A stretch of 64,000 nt of DNA, taken from NCBI GenBank assembly GCA_037501455.1, contig CM074856.1, forward strand, positions 51,737,001 through 51,801,000. The letters run 5' to 3'. The notes under the pieces are model-generated. The model saw only the letters and a list, made by a program, of their open reading frames with translations. It had not been told where the DNA came from and made no database searches. Shown here piece after piece: positions 1-11,486 of the stretch. Source of the stretch: Lantana camara (Eukaryota > Streptophyta > Magnoliopsida > Lamiales > Verbenaceae). Numbering within the stretch: the stretch's first letter is position 1; each line of letters opens with the position of its first letter. The position numbers and the translations under genes are program-made.

Positions 1-99
1 TCTATCTCTACGAATTTGGTTACACGATTGCGAGTCCAAGGTCCTTTTGTTGGGAAAATTTTTTAAATTCCGCTGCTTTCTGATTCGTGTTTTCCAACA
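1..99 (+). mobile_element. 3' end of a copia family-1 LTR (plus orientation)
   Basis: This stretch is the reverse complement of the outer end of the B LTRs (36052 and 44156 onward), with only a few differences, and it ends in TTTTCCAACA at base 99. It is therefore the last ~100 bp of a plus-strand LTR whose body lies left of the window. The sequence changes at base 100 to the degraded pol of element E, so this LTR interrupts E. The duplicated target site cannot be checked because the other end is off the window. Confidence 0.85.
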
Positions 100-1400
100 C
101 ATCTACCCGTTAGATGGAGTTTCTTACCCAAACACTTAACTTAGCGATATTTAATACGGCTAAGTATTCAACCTTATGGTCGAATCTTTTAGTGCCTCTC
201 GATTGGAACACTTTCCAAAGCACTATTCTGCCATCTAGGCAGACTGCGTATCCTCTCATAGATCAATATTTATGTTTTTGATGATTACATCAAAATATCC
301 TTTAATAACAAGATCTTGCTAGACTCTTAAAATATATCCTCATTTCTTCTAAAGTATTCTGAGGGTATTTTTACAGCATCCAGTGACCTTCTCCAAGGTC
401 ACTTTTAGAATTGGCCCATTACGCTATGTGTTGCGCCAAACCTGGTCGCGTACATAATTTTACATACATTATACACCTTTTTCCCGAAAAGGGTTTTGGA
501 CGTTCTAACCTTTTCATAGTTATTTTAGGACACATCCTCTTCAAAAGAGATGTTCCATTGTCCATTGGAAATTCTGTAGGAATCTTCCATACTAAACCAA
601 TTTAGTACAATCTTTATGTACCTCGACTGTGATAATCCTATTATTCTCTTAGATCTATTTCATAGATAGCTATGAGAATGTAGGATCCATCACCTAGATC
701 TTTCATCTCAAAATGGTTCCTAACCAGGCTTTGGTTACTTTTATGTTATCCTTCATATTCCCAACGAGAAGGATGTCATCTTCACAAAGTACCAAAAGTT
801 GAACTTCTAGTCTCTAACACTTTCTTGTACACGTTATTTTCGAATTCTAAGTCAAACAATTTTGACTATTTTGCTAATTCGAATACTCTAATTCCTAGTA
901 GCCTGATCCAATTTCGTAAATTGACCATTTGGAGTCAGCAAACCTTTTGCTTACTCCCACTAAATGTGAAATCCATAGATGTTCCATATTTTATGTCTTC
1001 ATCAATCTCATATTGATAAGACAAGCTTGATCCTATCAAGTAGTTCAACTAAGGTCTAAACTTAGTTTGACTATAAGGAATCCATTTCAGATTTCATAGT
1101 TTGTTTTCACTGCTCAGATTCCAAATCTGACAGCGCCTCCTCAAGGGTAAATGGATCAGTATCCATTTAAGAAGATCTAATGGAGAAAACCATATCATCT
1201 TACGGGCTATCTAGGAATGCGTTCTGAACGCATCGCGGGAGGAGAGTTTCACACATGCACTATCTCCTTAGTTTGGCTAAATTTTATCAGAACGAATCAT
1301 TTCTTCCTAATTGTGGCGTGGGTTTTGTCCTCAAACCTTTGGAATTCATTGGGCTCACCTTTCTTCTCTCCTAGGAACGATTCCTTAAGAAAGGTATATT
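100..1400 (-). pseudogene. Element E: degraded copia RNase H and reverse transcriptase
   Basis: Read on the minus strand, this is collinear with B pol at about 38260-39560. RNase H comes first (about 106-250), then the RT palm, whose catalytic motif at about 776-790 reads CEDD where B has YVDD. After that comes the linker to integrase, matched by the SDSDSE-coding segment near 1100-1170. Stops and indels occur throughout and no open frame spans a domain. The right-hand part of B pol (the C-terminus) is missing because the LTR ending at 99 replaces it. It is an old family-1 copy with no coding capacity. Short open frames inside it are chance. Confidence 0.8.
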
Positions 1401-1760
1401 CTTTAAAACAAACAACATTTGTTCAAAAGAATTGTAGAAACAATATTCTATATTGTTTTCACAGACTTGAACTAGTTTCAATCTTATCTCTCAGTTTCTC
1501 CTTCAATTAAGAAGACTCAAGAGAGATACACTCCTTAGAACAAACAACATTTGCTCCAAAGATTTGCAAAATAATAATATATATTGTTCAGGTAACGCCC
1601 GTTACCTCCTTTGTCTGAGCTTCTGTACCAAGTAATGGGCATTACTGCTTGTGGTCACAGTCTGTGGTAATACCCGTTAACTGTTCAGATAAACTTAAAC
1701 TTGTTTCAAGTCTATCTCCCACCGTCTCCTTCAGTTAAGAAGACTCCCACTGTCCTCTTC
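1371..1760 (-). repeat. Local segmental duplication inside E
   Basis: Two diverged copies of a roughly 180-bp segment lie side by side. Each has an AACAAACAACATTTG block (near 1410 and 1540), then TATATTGTT, then ACTTGAACTAG or its relative, then a CTCC..TTCA(A/G)TTAAGAAGACT block (near 1500 and 1725). B has only one copy of the corresponding segment (near 39780-39900). The second copy carries the 90-bp palindromic block at 1592-1681. Confidence 0.6.
1592..1681. repeat. 90-bp palindrome-rich block flanked by 7-bp direct repeats
   Basis: The block holds GTAACG-CC-CGTTAC (1592-1605), AGTAATG-GG-CATTACT (1631-1646) and TAATACCCGTTA (1668-1679). It is flanked by TGTTCAG at 1585-1591 and at 1682-1688. 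The sister copy in the local duplication lacks it. The middle part (GAGCTTCTG then CAAGTAATGGG) matches a stretch of the unrelated gypsy LTR at 10178-10200. It could be a very small mobile element or a captured piece of a gypsy LTR; the flanking repeats favour an insertion. Confidence 0.55.
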
Positions 1761-1789
1761 AAATAAGAAGACAATCCCAAAATTCTAAG

Positions 1790-2640
1790 AATTATTAGGG
1801 AGTTTTTGAAAGCAACAATTCATAGTGCATTTAAGGGACTGATTTGGAAAGTGCAAGATTTAAAATCCTAACTGCGTTTTTCTGAAGTATAAGTTCAGAA
1901 CGAAGGTAAGTCAATAAGTTTCCACAAGGAATGAACCATATCCTATAGTGTTATGTTCCTTCATTCAAAAATATCAAGTCATTCTTGAATGAGTTTACTG
2001 ATAGATAATCTTATTGTCTCTAAGATGACTAAGGAATTAGCCACTAAGATATCGTGTATCTTGATCCTATCGAGCCACTTATGTCTTATGACTACTAAGG
2101 TTCCTAACCTTCCTTATTTTGAAATTCTAATAATTTCACAAAAGTTTCAGATTCGTACTTCAGTAAGTATGCACGTTCATAATGTTTAAACTAGTGATTT
2201 TGACTAATGCTTACATTAAACAATCCAAAATCATTAGTGTGGATCGAAATCCATCATAAGTATGGATCAAAATCCATACTAGACATGGGACGTCCAGTCG
2301 CTTCATATAAACGAGTTTCAGGGAATGTTTCCCTTGAAGTAGGATTCTTAGGAAGTTAAGTTTTTGAGTTCATTTTCATAAAATGATCCTAAGATGATTA
2401 ACTTGCTAATCCTATTTAGCACGTTCCAAAGTCATTTGAAACTTTATCATCTTACTTATCTATGTCATCTCGTTGTATGTTCAAAACATCAATGCTTTGA
2501 GTCTTACACAACAGTTTATGCAAAATTGCACAACAGTTTATGCAAAATTGACTCAACACTAGTGAATTCTGATCCTCTCGGAATTACCACAACGAGAGAC
2601 ACACGGAGTATCCATATACTCTTAGCAGTTCCTTTCTAAG
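1790..2640 (-). pseudogene. Element E: degraded integrase, pre-integrase and protease region
   Basis: On the minus strand this follows the order of B at about 39930-41100: the integrase core and its C-terminal side near 1790-2300, the pre-integrase zinc-binding region near 2330-2480, and the protease-to-gag boundary near 2500-2640. The match is patchy, with stops in all frames. A 22-bp tandem duplication (unit ACAACAGTTTATGCAAAATT plus two bases, 2508-2551) is a small local rearrangement. No function is possible. Confidence 0.65.
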
Positions 2641-3345
2641 GCCTTAGTTTGCCACTATGGAAGCTAAAGTCTGATCTTTCTTTTAGGTTTTTTCCTTCTC
2701 TAGCCCCTCTATCGAGTTTCAAGGGTTTCTTCTTCTTTGGCCCAGATGCCTTTACCTCAATAGGTTCAGAAGAAGAACTAATCATCATTACCTTCTAGTC
2801 CTTCATAAGGATGCTTTCTTAAGTTATCAACTAATTTGATCAACTATGCTACAATAGCATCATCTAAGATTGAGCAAAAGGGTCTAAAATGATGATAGAA
2901 GCAATTCAAGCAATCAGTGGACCAAGAACTCATTTCTTAGTTTGCATACGTGGCTGCAAGGTCCTACTTAGTGAGGACTTTCAGCTCACGTTACACGTGT
3001 ATTCCTTCATACAAGTATGGAACACTTCTCTTGATGTGTTATACTCTATAACACGCTCGTAAGAGAGTACAGTTGCTCTTAAGTGTTCCTATAATGTGTT
3101 ATACTTTGTAACACTTTTATGAGGGAGTACAATTGCTCTTAAGTGTTTGAAAAATTTCCTTTCACTTTTCAATTGCTTCTCTTAAGCCTAGGTCAAATTT
3201 TTACGATAGGTGAGAAGTGCGCCTTTAGAGCATAATTTTCTCTTTTGGAATCTAAAACGGATTTTAAGATTCCAAGCCAATCAGAGTGGTTAGGACTTTA
3301 GTCAACTTATTTGACTCAAGGATGGATACTAATGGGTCACATTTC
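2641..3345 (-). pseudogene. Element E: degraded copia gag
   Basis: This is the homologue of B gag at about 41090-41880. The CCHC knuckle codons near 2645-2670 are mutated (the second Cys reads Ser). The lysine-rich stretch near 2690-2760 and the leader-proximal gag start near 3240-3345 can still be aligned. The segment around 3003-3150 (TGTTATAC..TAACAC) is present twice in tandem with a period of about 72 bp, whereas B has it once. Frameshifts and stops run throughout, so it is a dead gag. Confidence 0.7.
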
Positions 3346-3551
3346 AACTTGTAGGCAATCACAGAATTACAACCTAAATGCTAGGCAGAGAAAATGTGAG
3401 CATATTGAATAATAACGTAACACATAGAATTAGGTCTTTTATCGTATGTGGCTCCCATTGTTTTTAGAAGGTCTATAAATCCCAAACGACCTTAGAAGAA
3501 ACTTATTTTCTCAGTAGGTACTAGGATCCCAAGCCTCCTTAGTTTTGGACC

Positions 3552-3871
3552 CACGACTCGTGAGACATCCAAAGATCTAAGAATCTTAGGTAGGTACAAA
3601 ATTGCCAATTCCATCTTCATGGAATTCCTAGTAATATTTTTGCATCACCGATCTTTCAATCATAGACCCACGACTCGTGAGACATCCACATCTACTTCAG
3701 TGTTGAGCAAGACCCATCAATCATAAGATCTCAACTAAATTTAGTCCGGAACGACCCACAACTCGTGAGACATCGCCCATTCCAAAATGGTCAAGAAATA
3801 TTAATTATTTAAAATAATTAATCAGGAAACTAAGAATTTAATAAGCTATACTAATTACCCCACGACTCGTG
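3552..3871 (-). repeat. Four spaced CACGACTCGTG near-palindromes (element E)
   Basis: CACGACTCGTG occurs at 3552-3562, 3669-3679 and 3861-3871, and a one-base variant CACAACTCGTG at 3757-3767. Each is followed by GAGACA. The start-to-start spacings are 117, 88 and 104 bp. The 11-mer reads the same on both strands except at its centre. Element B has the same set with nearly the same spacing (42089-42403), while D lacks the block. Confidence 0.85.
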
Positions 3872-4959
3872 AGACAGCAATTAGTTTCACTTATTAAGTC
3901 CTAAATCCTATTGATAGAATAATAGGGATTTTATAGATTTTTGAATTGACCAGAGAGTTGTCCGGTTATTGACCTCACCAACATGTACAGTTATCTATTT
4001 TAATTGTCTTGATTAATGCAGTTTCATATAAAGTGCATCACAAAAGTAATTAGCAGATAACATGTCCTAGCATGATACTAATATGAGATGATCATGGGTA
4101 TCCTATCTTATGTGCAATTATGGGAGCCACTCCATAATTGCTAGTTCTAACATTCATGTCACATAAGACAGTTCATATCACATAGGGGTACAGAATTTAA
4201 TGGTAAACCCTATCTATTACATTAATAGAAACCCTCCTAAACATTTTGAGGGGTCTTCTCTTATGGCCATCGTTCTTCAAGTGTTCATTGTGGATCCTTC
4301 TTGCTCCTCGGGTGCTTGTCTCCAAAATGAAAAGAAAAATCCTCACTTCCTAAATTCTACTCTCTTAAAATAAATTTATATGGCTCAATCTTCATATTGA
4401 CCATAGACAAGTACACGGGGCCATACCCCGGCCCAAACACAATAATAAGGAAAGCAACATAATAAACACATAATAGTACGCACATAAGTAGGGCTCCAAC
4501 CCCAATTCAAATAACGCAACTATGGGGTTCCGACCCCAATTGAAATCATCCATGTGTAAAATTTAAAACATTCACAAGACTAACCCATGACCACCTACAC
4601 TAGCATAATCCGCTTAAAATTTAAATTTACCAATTAAATTTAAATTCCCTTGACTTCAAGTTACAACTAACTTAATTAATTTGAATATAGTTCACTATTC
4701 AGGAATTTATTCAAAACACGAATTCGGATCATGACAAACCTTAATTAATTTCAAAATTTAAATTTTTGTCAAAAATATCATTCAATGTGATATTTAATAT
4801 TTTCTCGAAAAATAAGAACTTGACTTTAATTCCAAAAGTTTCAAATTTTAATATTTATTTCAAAAATAAATAATTTTATAATAAAATCAAATTTTAAAAT
4901 AAAATCAGATTTTAGGGATTTTACGAAGCCTGAAAAACGAAACGAAATTAGGGTCCCGG

Positions 4960-5350
4960 ATTGCCTTAGGTGAAGGGCGCAGCCGTTGTCTGCAAGCGCG
5001 CGCACAAGGCGCACGAGCAGACGTGCTGCGCACACAACCCGCCAGGGCCTCCCAGAACTGCCCAGCAAAATCCCGCACAGCTACGCGCCGACCAGCGCGC
5101 AGGGCCGGGCGCGCAGGGCCGCAACGCTGCGCATGGGCGCAGGCCTCGCCCACCAGCCGCGCTCTGCTTGCAGGCGGTGATGGCGGAATGGATGGGCCGG
5201 CTAGGCTGGGCTGCCTGGGCGCCGCACACGCTGATGTGCGCACAGTCCCAGCGAGCCTGGCCATGCTGCCTACGCGAGTGCAGACAAGGCGGGGCGGCTT
5301 TTGCCGCCCCATGAGCATAACGCGCTGGGCCACGCGCGATCGCGCACGGC
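4960..5350 (-). other. GC-rich leader island of element E
   Basis: An abrupt GC-rich stretch sits in AT-rich surroundings, about 0.3 kb from the primer site. The islands of D (17030-17400) and B (43560-43870) hold the same position. It contains a perfect hairpin at 5291-5310 (arms GGGGCGGC and GCCGCCCC, loop of four T). The base sequence itself is poorly conserved among the copies. Confidence 0.7.
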
Positions 5351-5614
5351 TATGCACTCATTCCAAAATTCTCGTTTCGTAATTCCAAAATTCACAGTTT
5401 CATTTTCGAATTAAAATAGTTTTATACAAATCCGATTAAAATAGTTTAATACCAGATTTATTCAGGAAATAATTTTCGCAAAATTTTCAAGAAACAGTAT
5501 TGATCCGACAGATTCGTTTTTGAACAAAAACCAAGAATACACAACATATATCCAAATTCAAGAATTTTCTGTCAAAATTCGTAAAGCAGTAAAGATACAA
5601 TACGAACGTTGCAA

Positions 5615-5630
5615 GGTGGCTCAGATACGA
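5615..5630 (-). other. Decayed primer binding site of E
   Basis: GGTGGCTCAGATACGA is a mutated complement of TGGTATCAGAGCCACC, the initiator-tRNA-Met-type primer site seen intact in B and D. It lies two bases from the start of the LTR at 5633. Confidence 0.7.
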
Positions 5631-5632
5631 CT

Positions 5633-7715
5633 TGTTTGAAAACATTAGAGTAAACGCAGCGGAAGTTTAAAATTTTTTCCAAAAGGGATCTAAAAGACTT
5701 GCAATCTTCGTATCGTAACGTTGGGACTCAAGAAACTCACACGAATTAAAGCTTTCTTGAAACGTATTGAGCCGCTCTCAAACGTTCTTCATGCGGCATG
5801 AAAATCCCCGTTTCTTGATTCTTTCTTTGAGATTCCAAAGTAGAAATCCTCTAGAGTATTAATCCACACCAACCTAGATTCAAATCATGCCAGTGAGTAT
5901 GTTAGTACTATAACATGTGTATTAAAGAAACAAGAAACGAGTTAAAGGAAAGTAAGAGAATTATCCCCGAAATTCCAGGAAGTCTAGGCGTGATCACGGT
6001 CATGCGTAAGCCATAAAAATCGAGCCCCTATGCCCTTATATAGGTGGGGTTCGAAACCCTAGTTGTTAGTAGGAGAGACTCTCCAACTTTGACTTTTCTT
6101 CTATTCTTTCTTTCTCTCTAAGTAAATAATATCTTATATAAAATAAGATATCTATTCTTCTAGAAAGAGAGTTTCTAACCAATTAGGAATATTTAATTAT
6201 TCTAGCAATAATTAAATATCTCATCCTAATACTTTATTAGAATAATAGAAGATATTTATTTATTTATTTATTCTAATCAAATTAGAACAAGCAAATAATT
6301 AAATACTTAGAATTAATTCTCCAATTAATTCCATGAAGGACTTTAGAGTTAATTCCTCAATTAATTCTAACGGGCTAAAATTAATTCTCCAATTAATTTC
6401 ATTTGGCTATATACTTAATTCTCCAATTAATTATATTAGGGATATATAATTAATTTATTAATTAATTATATTTAGGCTTAATAATTAATTCTCCAGTTAA
6501 TTAACACATGATCCAATTCCTCAATTGGATTCACACGTCCCAAAATGCTCTCGATCCACACGTGTACATTACACTGTGGTCTCGTTCCGATCAACTACTT
6601 GATCTTTCCATAATACCCTTTGTACCCGGTATTTGTGTGTGACCCTCCAGGTTCAATTTCAGTTAGCAGTGAGCCTAGTTAATTAATACACTTTATTAAC
6701 TAATTACCTCACAGATCACACGACCATAGTCTAGGAACAGGTGTGTGACCCCTACCCGAAATGTGAATGTATATTCGAAAGAACCTTTCAGTCAATGACA
6801 TCATGTGGGATACGATCCTCCTACCATCCTATTTCTCGATTAAGATCTAGGGCATGGGAATATGGAGAGCCCTACTAATCTTAATTTGAAAACAAAGTAC
6901 ACTTTCATATTCCATTTGATCTCAATCCAAGAAAATCCCATTTTCTTGATGTCTTGATCTAGCCACCTTGCGCAAGGATTTTAGGATGGAATCATGAATG
7001 ACTTGTGTAATAAGAGATCATCGTGCCTACAGCAAGTGTAGGTCCTTTATTGATTCCTACAATCCTCATATGCCACTTGTGTAATCCCAAAATAGGTCGT
7101 GGTTCAGGTGTCTATATGGTGACACCCTTTTGAGCCTATACCAAAGATTACAGAGTTAGCTCATATGAGACAATGTGGAATCTCAAGTCTAAGGATTAAT
7201 TCCTCACGTCATTGACATGTGAGATATTTCCTAATCTGGAAGTTTCTGGAAACGTCCTGTCCCATTTAGGAATGTTCTCACGGGGGGCACTCTCAGTGAA
7301 CTTGTTCTTACAACAAGCACCCTTGTGTATTGTGTACGCATCAAATTTTGCACTTTAAACCCCATGAAACAGGATGATCCTTCTTAAGGACACAACTACA
7401 TAAGCAAGTCTCAACAGAGGCAAAGTCAATACTCCTACTGTCTGTCGGCCTTATTGACTTGGAGAAGTTTCTAATCATCGCCTATGGAGTTAAGAACTTG
7501 TTTCATGTGTCATTCTCATAATGACAAAGTTCTTAACGGCCTCATCGGATTAGGGAAGTTCTAGACATGCACACGTAATGGAAACATACAACTACGTATT
7601 GGCACATAAGAGGTGTTTGCCTGTGATTACAATCATTCATATATTATTCAAAGATTGTCTGTGATATAGGGAATGTCCTAAAGCATTACAACTTTCTAGG
7701 GTACTATTCCCAACA
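5633..7715 (-). mobile_element. 5' LTR of element E (copia family 1, minus)
   Basis: It starts TGTTTGAAAAC next to the decayed primer site and ends ACTATTCCCAACA. The interior parallels the B LTR: AT-rich stretches with repeated AATTAATT near 6290-6500, the 'tctaaggattaat..catgtgagatatttcctaatctgg' region near 7190-7240, and a terminal 'gattgtctgtgat' near 7650. A TATA-like TTATATA is at 6036-6042. The right end abuts gypsy gag exactly at GTACATCCC, which continues uninterrupted in the F1 copy at 12695, so E inserted in gypsy gag. Confidence 0.85.
6036..6043 (-). promoter_or_regulatory. TATA-like motif in E LTR
   Basis: TTATATAG on the plus strand (CTATATAA in the sense of the element) lies next to GGGGTTCGAAACCC (6047-6060). 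This is the same arrangement as in the other family-1 LTRs. Confidence 0.45.
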
Positions 7716-8520
7716 GTACATCCCTTCTAGTTCTCGGGAGAGAAGATTGTAAGACTTTTCGGATCTTAAGTAGGGGAACAGGACCATTGAAGATTATATC
7801 CTCGAGTTTGAGAGTCTTGTACCCTATGCCTCTCACATTACGGATGATGATGCTTTGAAGGCCAAAAATTTCATACACGGGTTAAGAGAAGACATTCAGT
7901 GGGCTTTGCAAGCTGTCACGATGGATACATGGGCTAAGGCTACAAAGAAAGCTATTAAGGTTGAGGCCCAAAAGCAACGATTGGAGCCCCAAACCTACCA
8001 CCTAGGGCAAGAGTCCAAATCCAGTTCAAGCCTAGGAAAGAGGCTCGTATTTCAAGATGAGCCTCAAACCTTTGACCCCAAAGAACTCCTCGATGCTATC
8101 AAGAAGCCCCAATTTTTTACTACGGATCCATAACCCGCGTTATCGGCACCTATTCGATGCTCCTATTCTAATAAACTGAACCATAAGGAAGAAATTTGTA
8201 GGAAGAAATTAAGAGCTTGCTTTGGATCTGAAGAATTGGGACACAAGGTGAGATTTTGCCCTACCAATCTGAATCTGAGGCCTTTGAATACGATGGCTCC
8301 AAGACCCCCAGAACAAGTCCAAGCTCAGGCAATGGAAGTTGAAGTCGAGGCTAATTCCATCGTCGTGGTGCAAGGTACTATAAACATTCATGGCATCTCA
8401 TCTCATGCATTGTTTGATTTTGGGGTAACCCACCTTCTTGTGTCGCCTACTTCTCTCTTTTGTGCACATGCCCATTACTTATGTGTGGCTCTCTCCCTTT
8501 CTTATTACTTGCGCTTGTGA
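7716..8520 (+). pseudogene. Gypsy copy F0: gag remnant and start of protease
   Basis: The 5' part of gag lies beyond E. From 7716 the translation shows the Ty3/gypsy retrotrans_gag C-terminal half (the RTIEDYILEF-type region, then the AKNFIHGLREDIQWAL region near 7858-7905), a basic linker, and a degenerate CCHC knuckle near 8217-8262 in which the second Cys is lost (CFGSEELGHKVRFC). Next comes a protease start near 8396-8450, where the usual catalytic D-S/T-G reads D-F-G (LFDFGVTHLL). The frame then stops and no RT, RNase H or integrase follows. Stops and frame changes make it non-coding. The same truncated layout is seen in F1 and H. Confidence 0.8.
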
Positions 8521-8945
8521 TTGTAGCTGCTACGTTGTCTCGAGGGATAACTTTGAGCGTACGGGTGATCTAGCTCTATGGTAAGTCAAGGGTCGTGATT
8601 CTACCAAGCTTCTAAGGTGACTCAGCAACCGTGAGAAGGTACGAGTGGTGGAACTCCAGTGACTATGCCATTCGTGTAACTCTGAGCCCTTGATTTAGCT
8701 TGAAATGGATCAAGTGGTGAGTGATGAATCTCATTTAGACCCTCTCATCGTGCTAGACAAATCGAGCTACTCCTAGCCGAAACTAAGTTTGTGAAGGAGC
8801 CCTCCATCAACACTTGAAGGAATCAAACCCATGTGCTTGAAGACCTTTCTCAAGCTAACCCTCGTCGGGACGTCATGAACCTCAAATAGCAGTTCTAACT
8901 CGAGCGGTTGGACCTGGGGGACCAGGTCCTTTTAAGGGAAGAGTT
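8521..8945 (+). other. F0: conserved non-coding tail with polypurine tract
   Basis: This has no gene and is homologous to 13640-14033 (F1) and to 51436-52000 on the minus strand (H). It includes the near-palindrome CCTGGGGGACCAGG (8916-8929, mutual arms CCTGG) and ends with a purine run AAGGGAAGAG (8934-8943) next to the LTR. Because the tail is shared by three copies, it belongs to the family and is not a local deletion scar. Confidence 0.7.
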
Positions 8946-10130
8946 TGTAACATACCGGCTCTCCGACAGTACAAGTATAACATCACGAGTATGCTAAGTA
9001 CGCATTTAAATTATTTAAGTATGCTATTATATGGTTTATTTGATATTTGGATATTTGATTATATGCCTTATGATTAAATGTTGAATGTTTTTAAATCGTT
9101 TTAACTCGTTTTAATTCGTTTAACTTCGTTTTCAACTCCGATTTTTGTGACAACTTACTACGTATGAATTACGTGATATATGAATGTGTTTATATGCTCG
9201 TTTATTATTTTAAAGCTCCTTTGATACAGTTTTAATACCATTTTGTTTGATAAGGGACTCGAGGGCCTAACTCGTTTTAGTGCAACTTGGGTTCAGGAAG
9301 GCATAACTTGAGCTCGGGAATTCGGATTCAAATTTTGGATGTGGTGTTGGAATCATAACAAAAATACGGAACTTATGAACCTAGTTCATATTTTTTTAAG
9401 CCCGCTTGAACCTCCGAAATTTCACTGAACCGAGCCTCGCGCGTGTTTTGTACCTACGCTGACTATTTAATTCTTGACCAAATGACTTGAAACTTGGACC
9501 CACACCTCCCTTACTTACCCCTCTCTCACCCCATACCTCAATCATTCGGTCTATGATTGAAGAAAAAGGTTAAAGAGCTATTGTAACTCGAGACCAAGAG
9601 AAAAAATGGGAAAATACTATTCATTTTGCCAATTTCAAGCTCTATACTTGGCCTTAAATTCGAAGGGTAAGTCCATGGTTTAGTTCTTCGTCTTCTCCTC
9701 TTTCTTTTAAGTGGTTATTTGCTTATTTTCATGGAGGTATGAGCATGATATGATTCATATGGTGAATAGTAAGGGTTATGAACATTTCATGGTGATATGC
9801 TCTTCCTTAGGATTTCTGGTGAATCGATGCATGAAAACTGACCTAAAGACCTTCATTAATGCATTTATAACTTGTATGTTCATGGTAGTTGAGTATGGAT
9901 TGATCCACCATTAATGAACTTATGAAAAACTTTAAGAAAATGGTATGATATGATCTCCTTGCTCCCTTGCTCACGTATATGGCTTGTGCTGTGAATTTGT
10001 GCTTGAAAATGAATTGATTTGCTAGTGTTTGAGCTGTCTAAACTTACCTATACATGTTGGCTTGAGGTGGGATGGATTTGCATGGGATTTCGGCCATGGA
10101 AATTTGGAGAAGGAGCTGCTATGGTAGCGG

Positions 10131-10235
10131 TAACGCCCGTTAGGATGATGTTGCTTTGGGGAGGTCACGTCACACCAGAGCTTCTGCCTCAAGTAATGGG
10201 GGTTACCTCCTTTGTTCTTGGGGGTAGTAACCCCC
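10131..10235 (+). repeat. Hairpin cluster in gypsy LTR (F0/F1)
   Basis: TAACG-CC-CGTTA (10131-10142), GTAA-TGGGGG-TTAC (10193-10206) and GGGGGT-AGTA-ACCCCC (10220-10235). The second gypsy LTR has the first and third at 15227-15238 and 15321-15336. The H LTRs carry related but different hairpins at the matching place. Confidence 0.75.
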
Positions 10236-11044
10236 GTGACCCTCCCTCAATTTGGCCAAGTTAGGGCTGCAACGAGGGGGGGGCCTCGGGCTTGGTTTTC
10301 TTGTGTGTTCGTGTTGTTTTGTGTAATCTTATGTATTGTTAACATGTTATATTATGTGTTAAGTTGTAATATAATGTGTTTTGATATTGATTTTAATTTT
10401 AAGGCTTCATTTACTTGCCCTTTTTCGAATTATGATACTTTCTTGCTTCTTTTATGATATATATGAATTGTTATCATGTTAAATGATATGTTATGAGCAT
10501 TGTATTAAGTTTATGGATCCATTTGACGTGTTATATGTACGGTATGAACTCTTATGCTCTAAGTGCTACGTATGAGTGAACTCTTGGTATCGTTTGCTTT
10601 CTTTACATGACTCAAACTTGTATATGCCTTCAATACAATGTACTTTGATTTGCTATGTGTTGTTCTATGTGTTGAATGTTTGATATAAGTGTCATTTATT
10701 GGTTATGTGGTAATTGCTCCCTTTTTGTCTAAGTGTTGAACATTTGTGATTTGCATTTGCATCATTCAAATTCATATGCATTTGCCGAGCGTTTGTAGGG
10801 TTCATTTTGAGTCTAAGTTTGTCCGTGATGTTTGTCCTATTCAGAGAAGTATCCCGTTGGTGATGAGGTCACACCATAAGCGTTGATTTTGTTCCCCTTT
10901 TGCCCGGTTCGTCGGTGTAAGGTGAGGTTAGGTTATAGATAAACCCTAATGAAATGTTATACTTATGCATGCATGTGAATATAAGCCCTTTGTATATGTA
11001 AGAATGTGTGAGCTATGAATACGTATAATTATGATCTATCCTAT

Positions 11045-11175
11045 CAATATGAATATGTTAGAACCTGAATATGCTAGCATTATGATTACGTTAGGGTTAT
11101 GATTATGCTAGGGTTATGAATATGGTTTTGAATATGAATATGATATGCCTCTGAATATGAATATGAATATGAACT
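11045..11175 (+). repeat. GAATAT-rich low-complexity tract
   Basis: Many copies of TATGAATATG and TTATGATTA-like units occur, ending in four GAATAT(G)AA units. The other LTR is cut off inside this tract at about 16250. Confidence 0.6.
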
Positions 11176-11477
11176 TGGTCTTGGACCTTGTTGTGCCTCT
11201 GATTCTGGTAAGACTCTGACTCTGTATCTGTTTGGGTGCGGTGATTATGGGCAAGGGAGACTCGGGACTCTGGGAATACATCCATGCATAATTATCGTGG
11301 TGTGGGGTAGGGGATCCGGATTACCCCTGTGCACATTCCCCTTTTGTATGAATGTATGTTTTGTGGATATGTTTCTGTTACGCTATTTCGTTATGAAATT
11401 ATTCGTGAAACGGGAGTGGATTCTTAGTTACGTAAAATTTGGTTGTTTTGGCCTTCGGCCAAACTCTCGTTCTCCCT

Positions 11478-11486
11478 CTATAAATA
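11478..11486 (+). promoter_or_regulatory. TATA box of gypsy LTR
   Basis: CTATAAATA, about 590 bp before the LTR end. The aligned place in the H LTRs has TATATATTATAA (53901-53912 and 48866-48878, minus strand). Confidence 0.6.

Larger units (their letters stand above)
3346..5614 (-). other. Element E: untranslated leader between primer site and gag
   Basis: There is no gene here. The stretch matches the leader of B (41881-44137) piece by piece: the evenly spaced CACGACTCGTG motifs at 3552-3871, the segment with paired 'ggggt' and 'ccaaccccaatt' runs near 4420-4545, an AT-rich stretch, then a GC-rich island at about 4960-5350. The two strands of the island give several overlapping open frames. 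These reflect only the lack of AT-rich stop codons. Confidence 0.75.

Noticed and set aside
4841..5382. Several overlapping open frames of up to 150 codons on both strands
   Set aside because: They lie in the GC-rich leader island of element E, where stop codons are rare. They have no recognisable domain, and the matching islands of D and B do not keep any of the frames.
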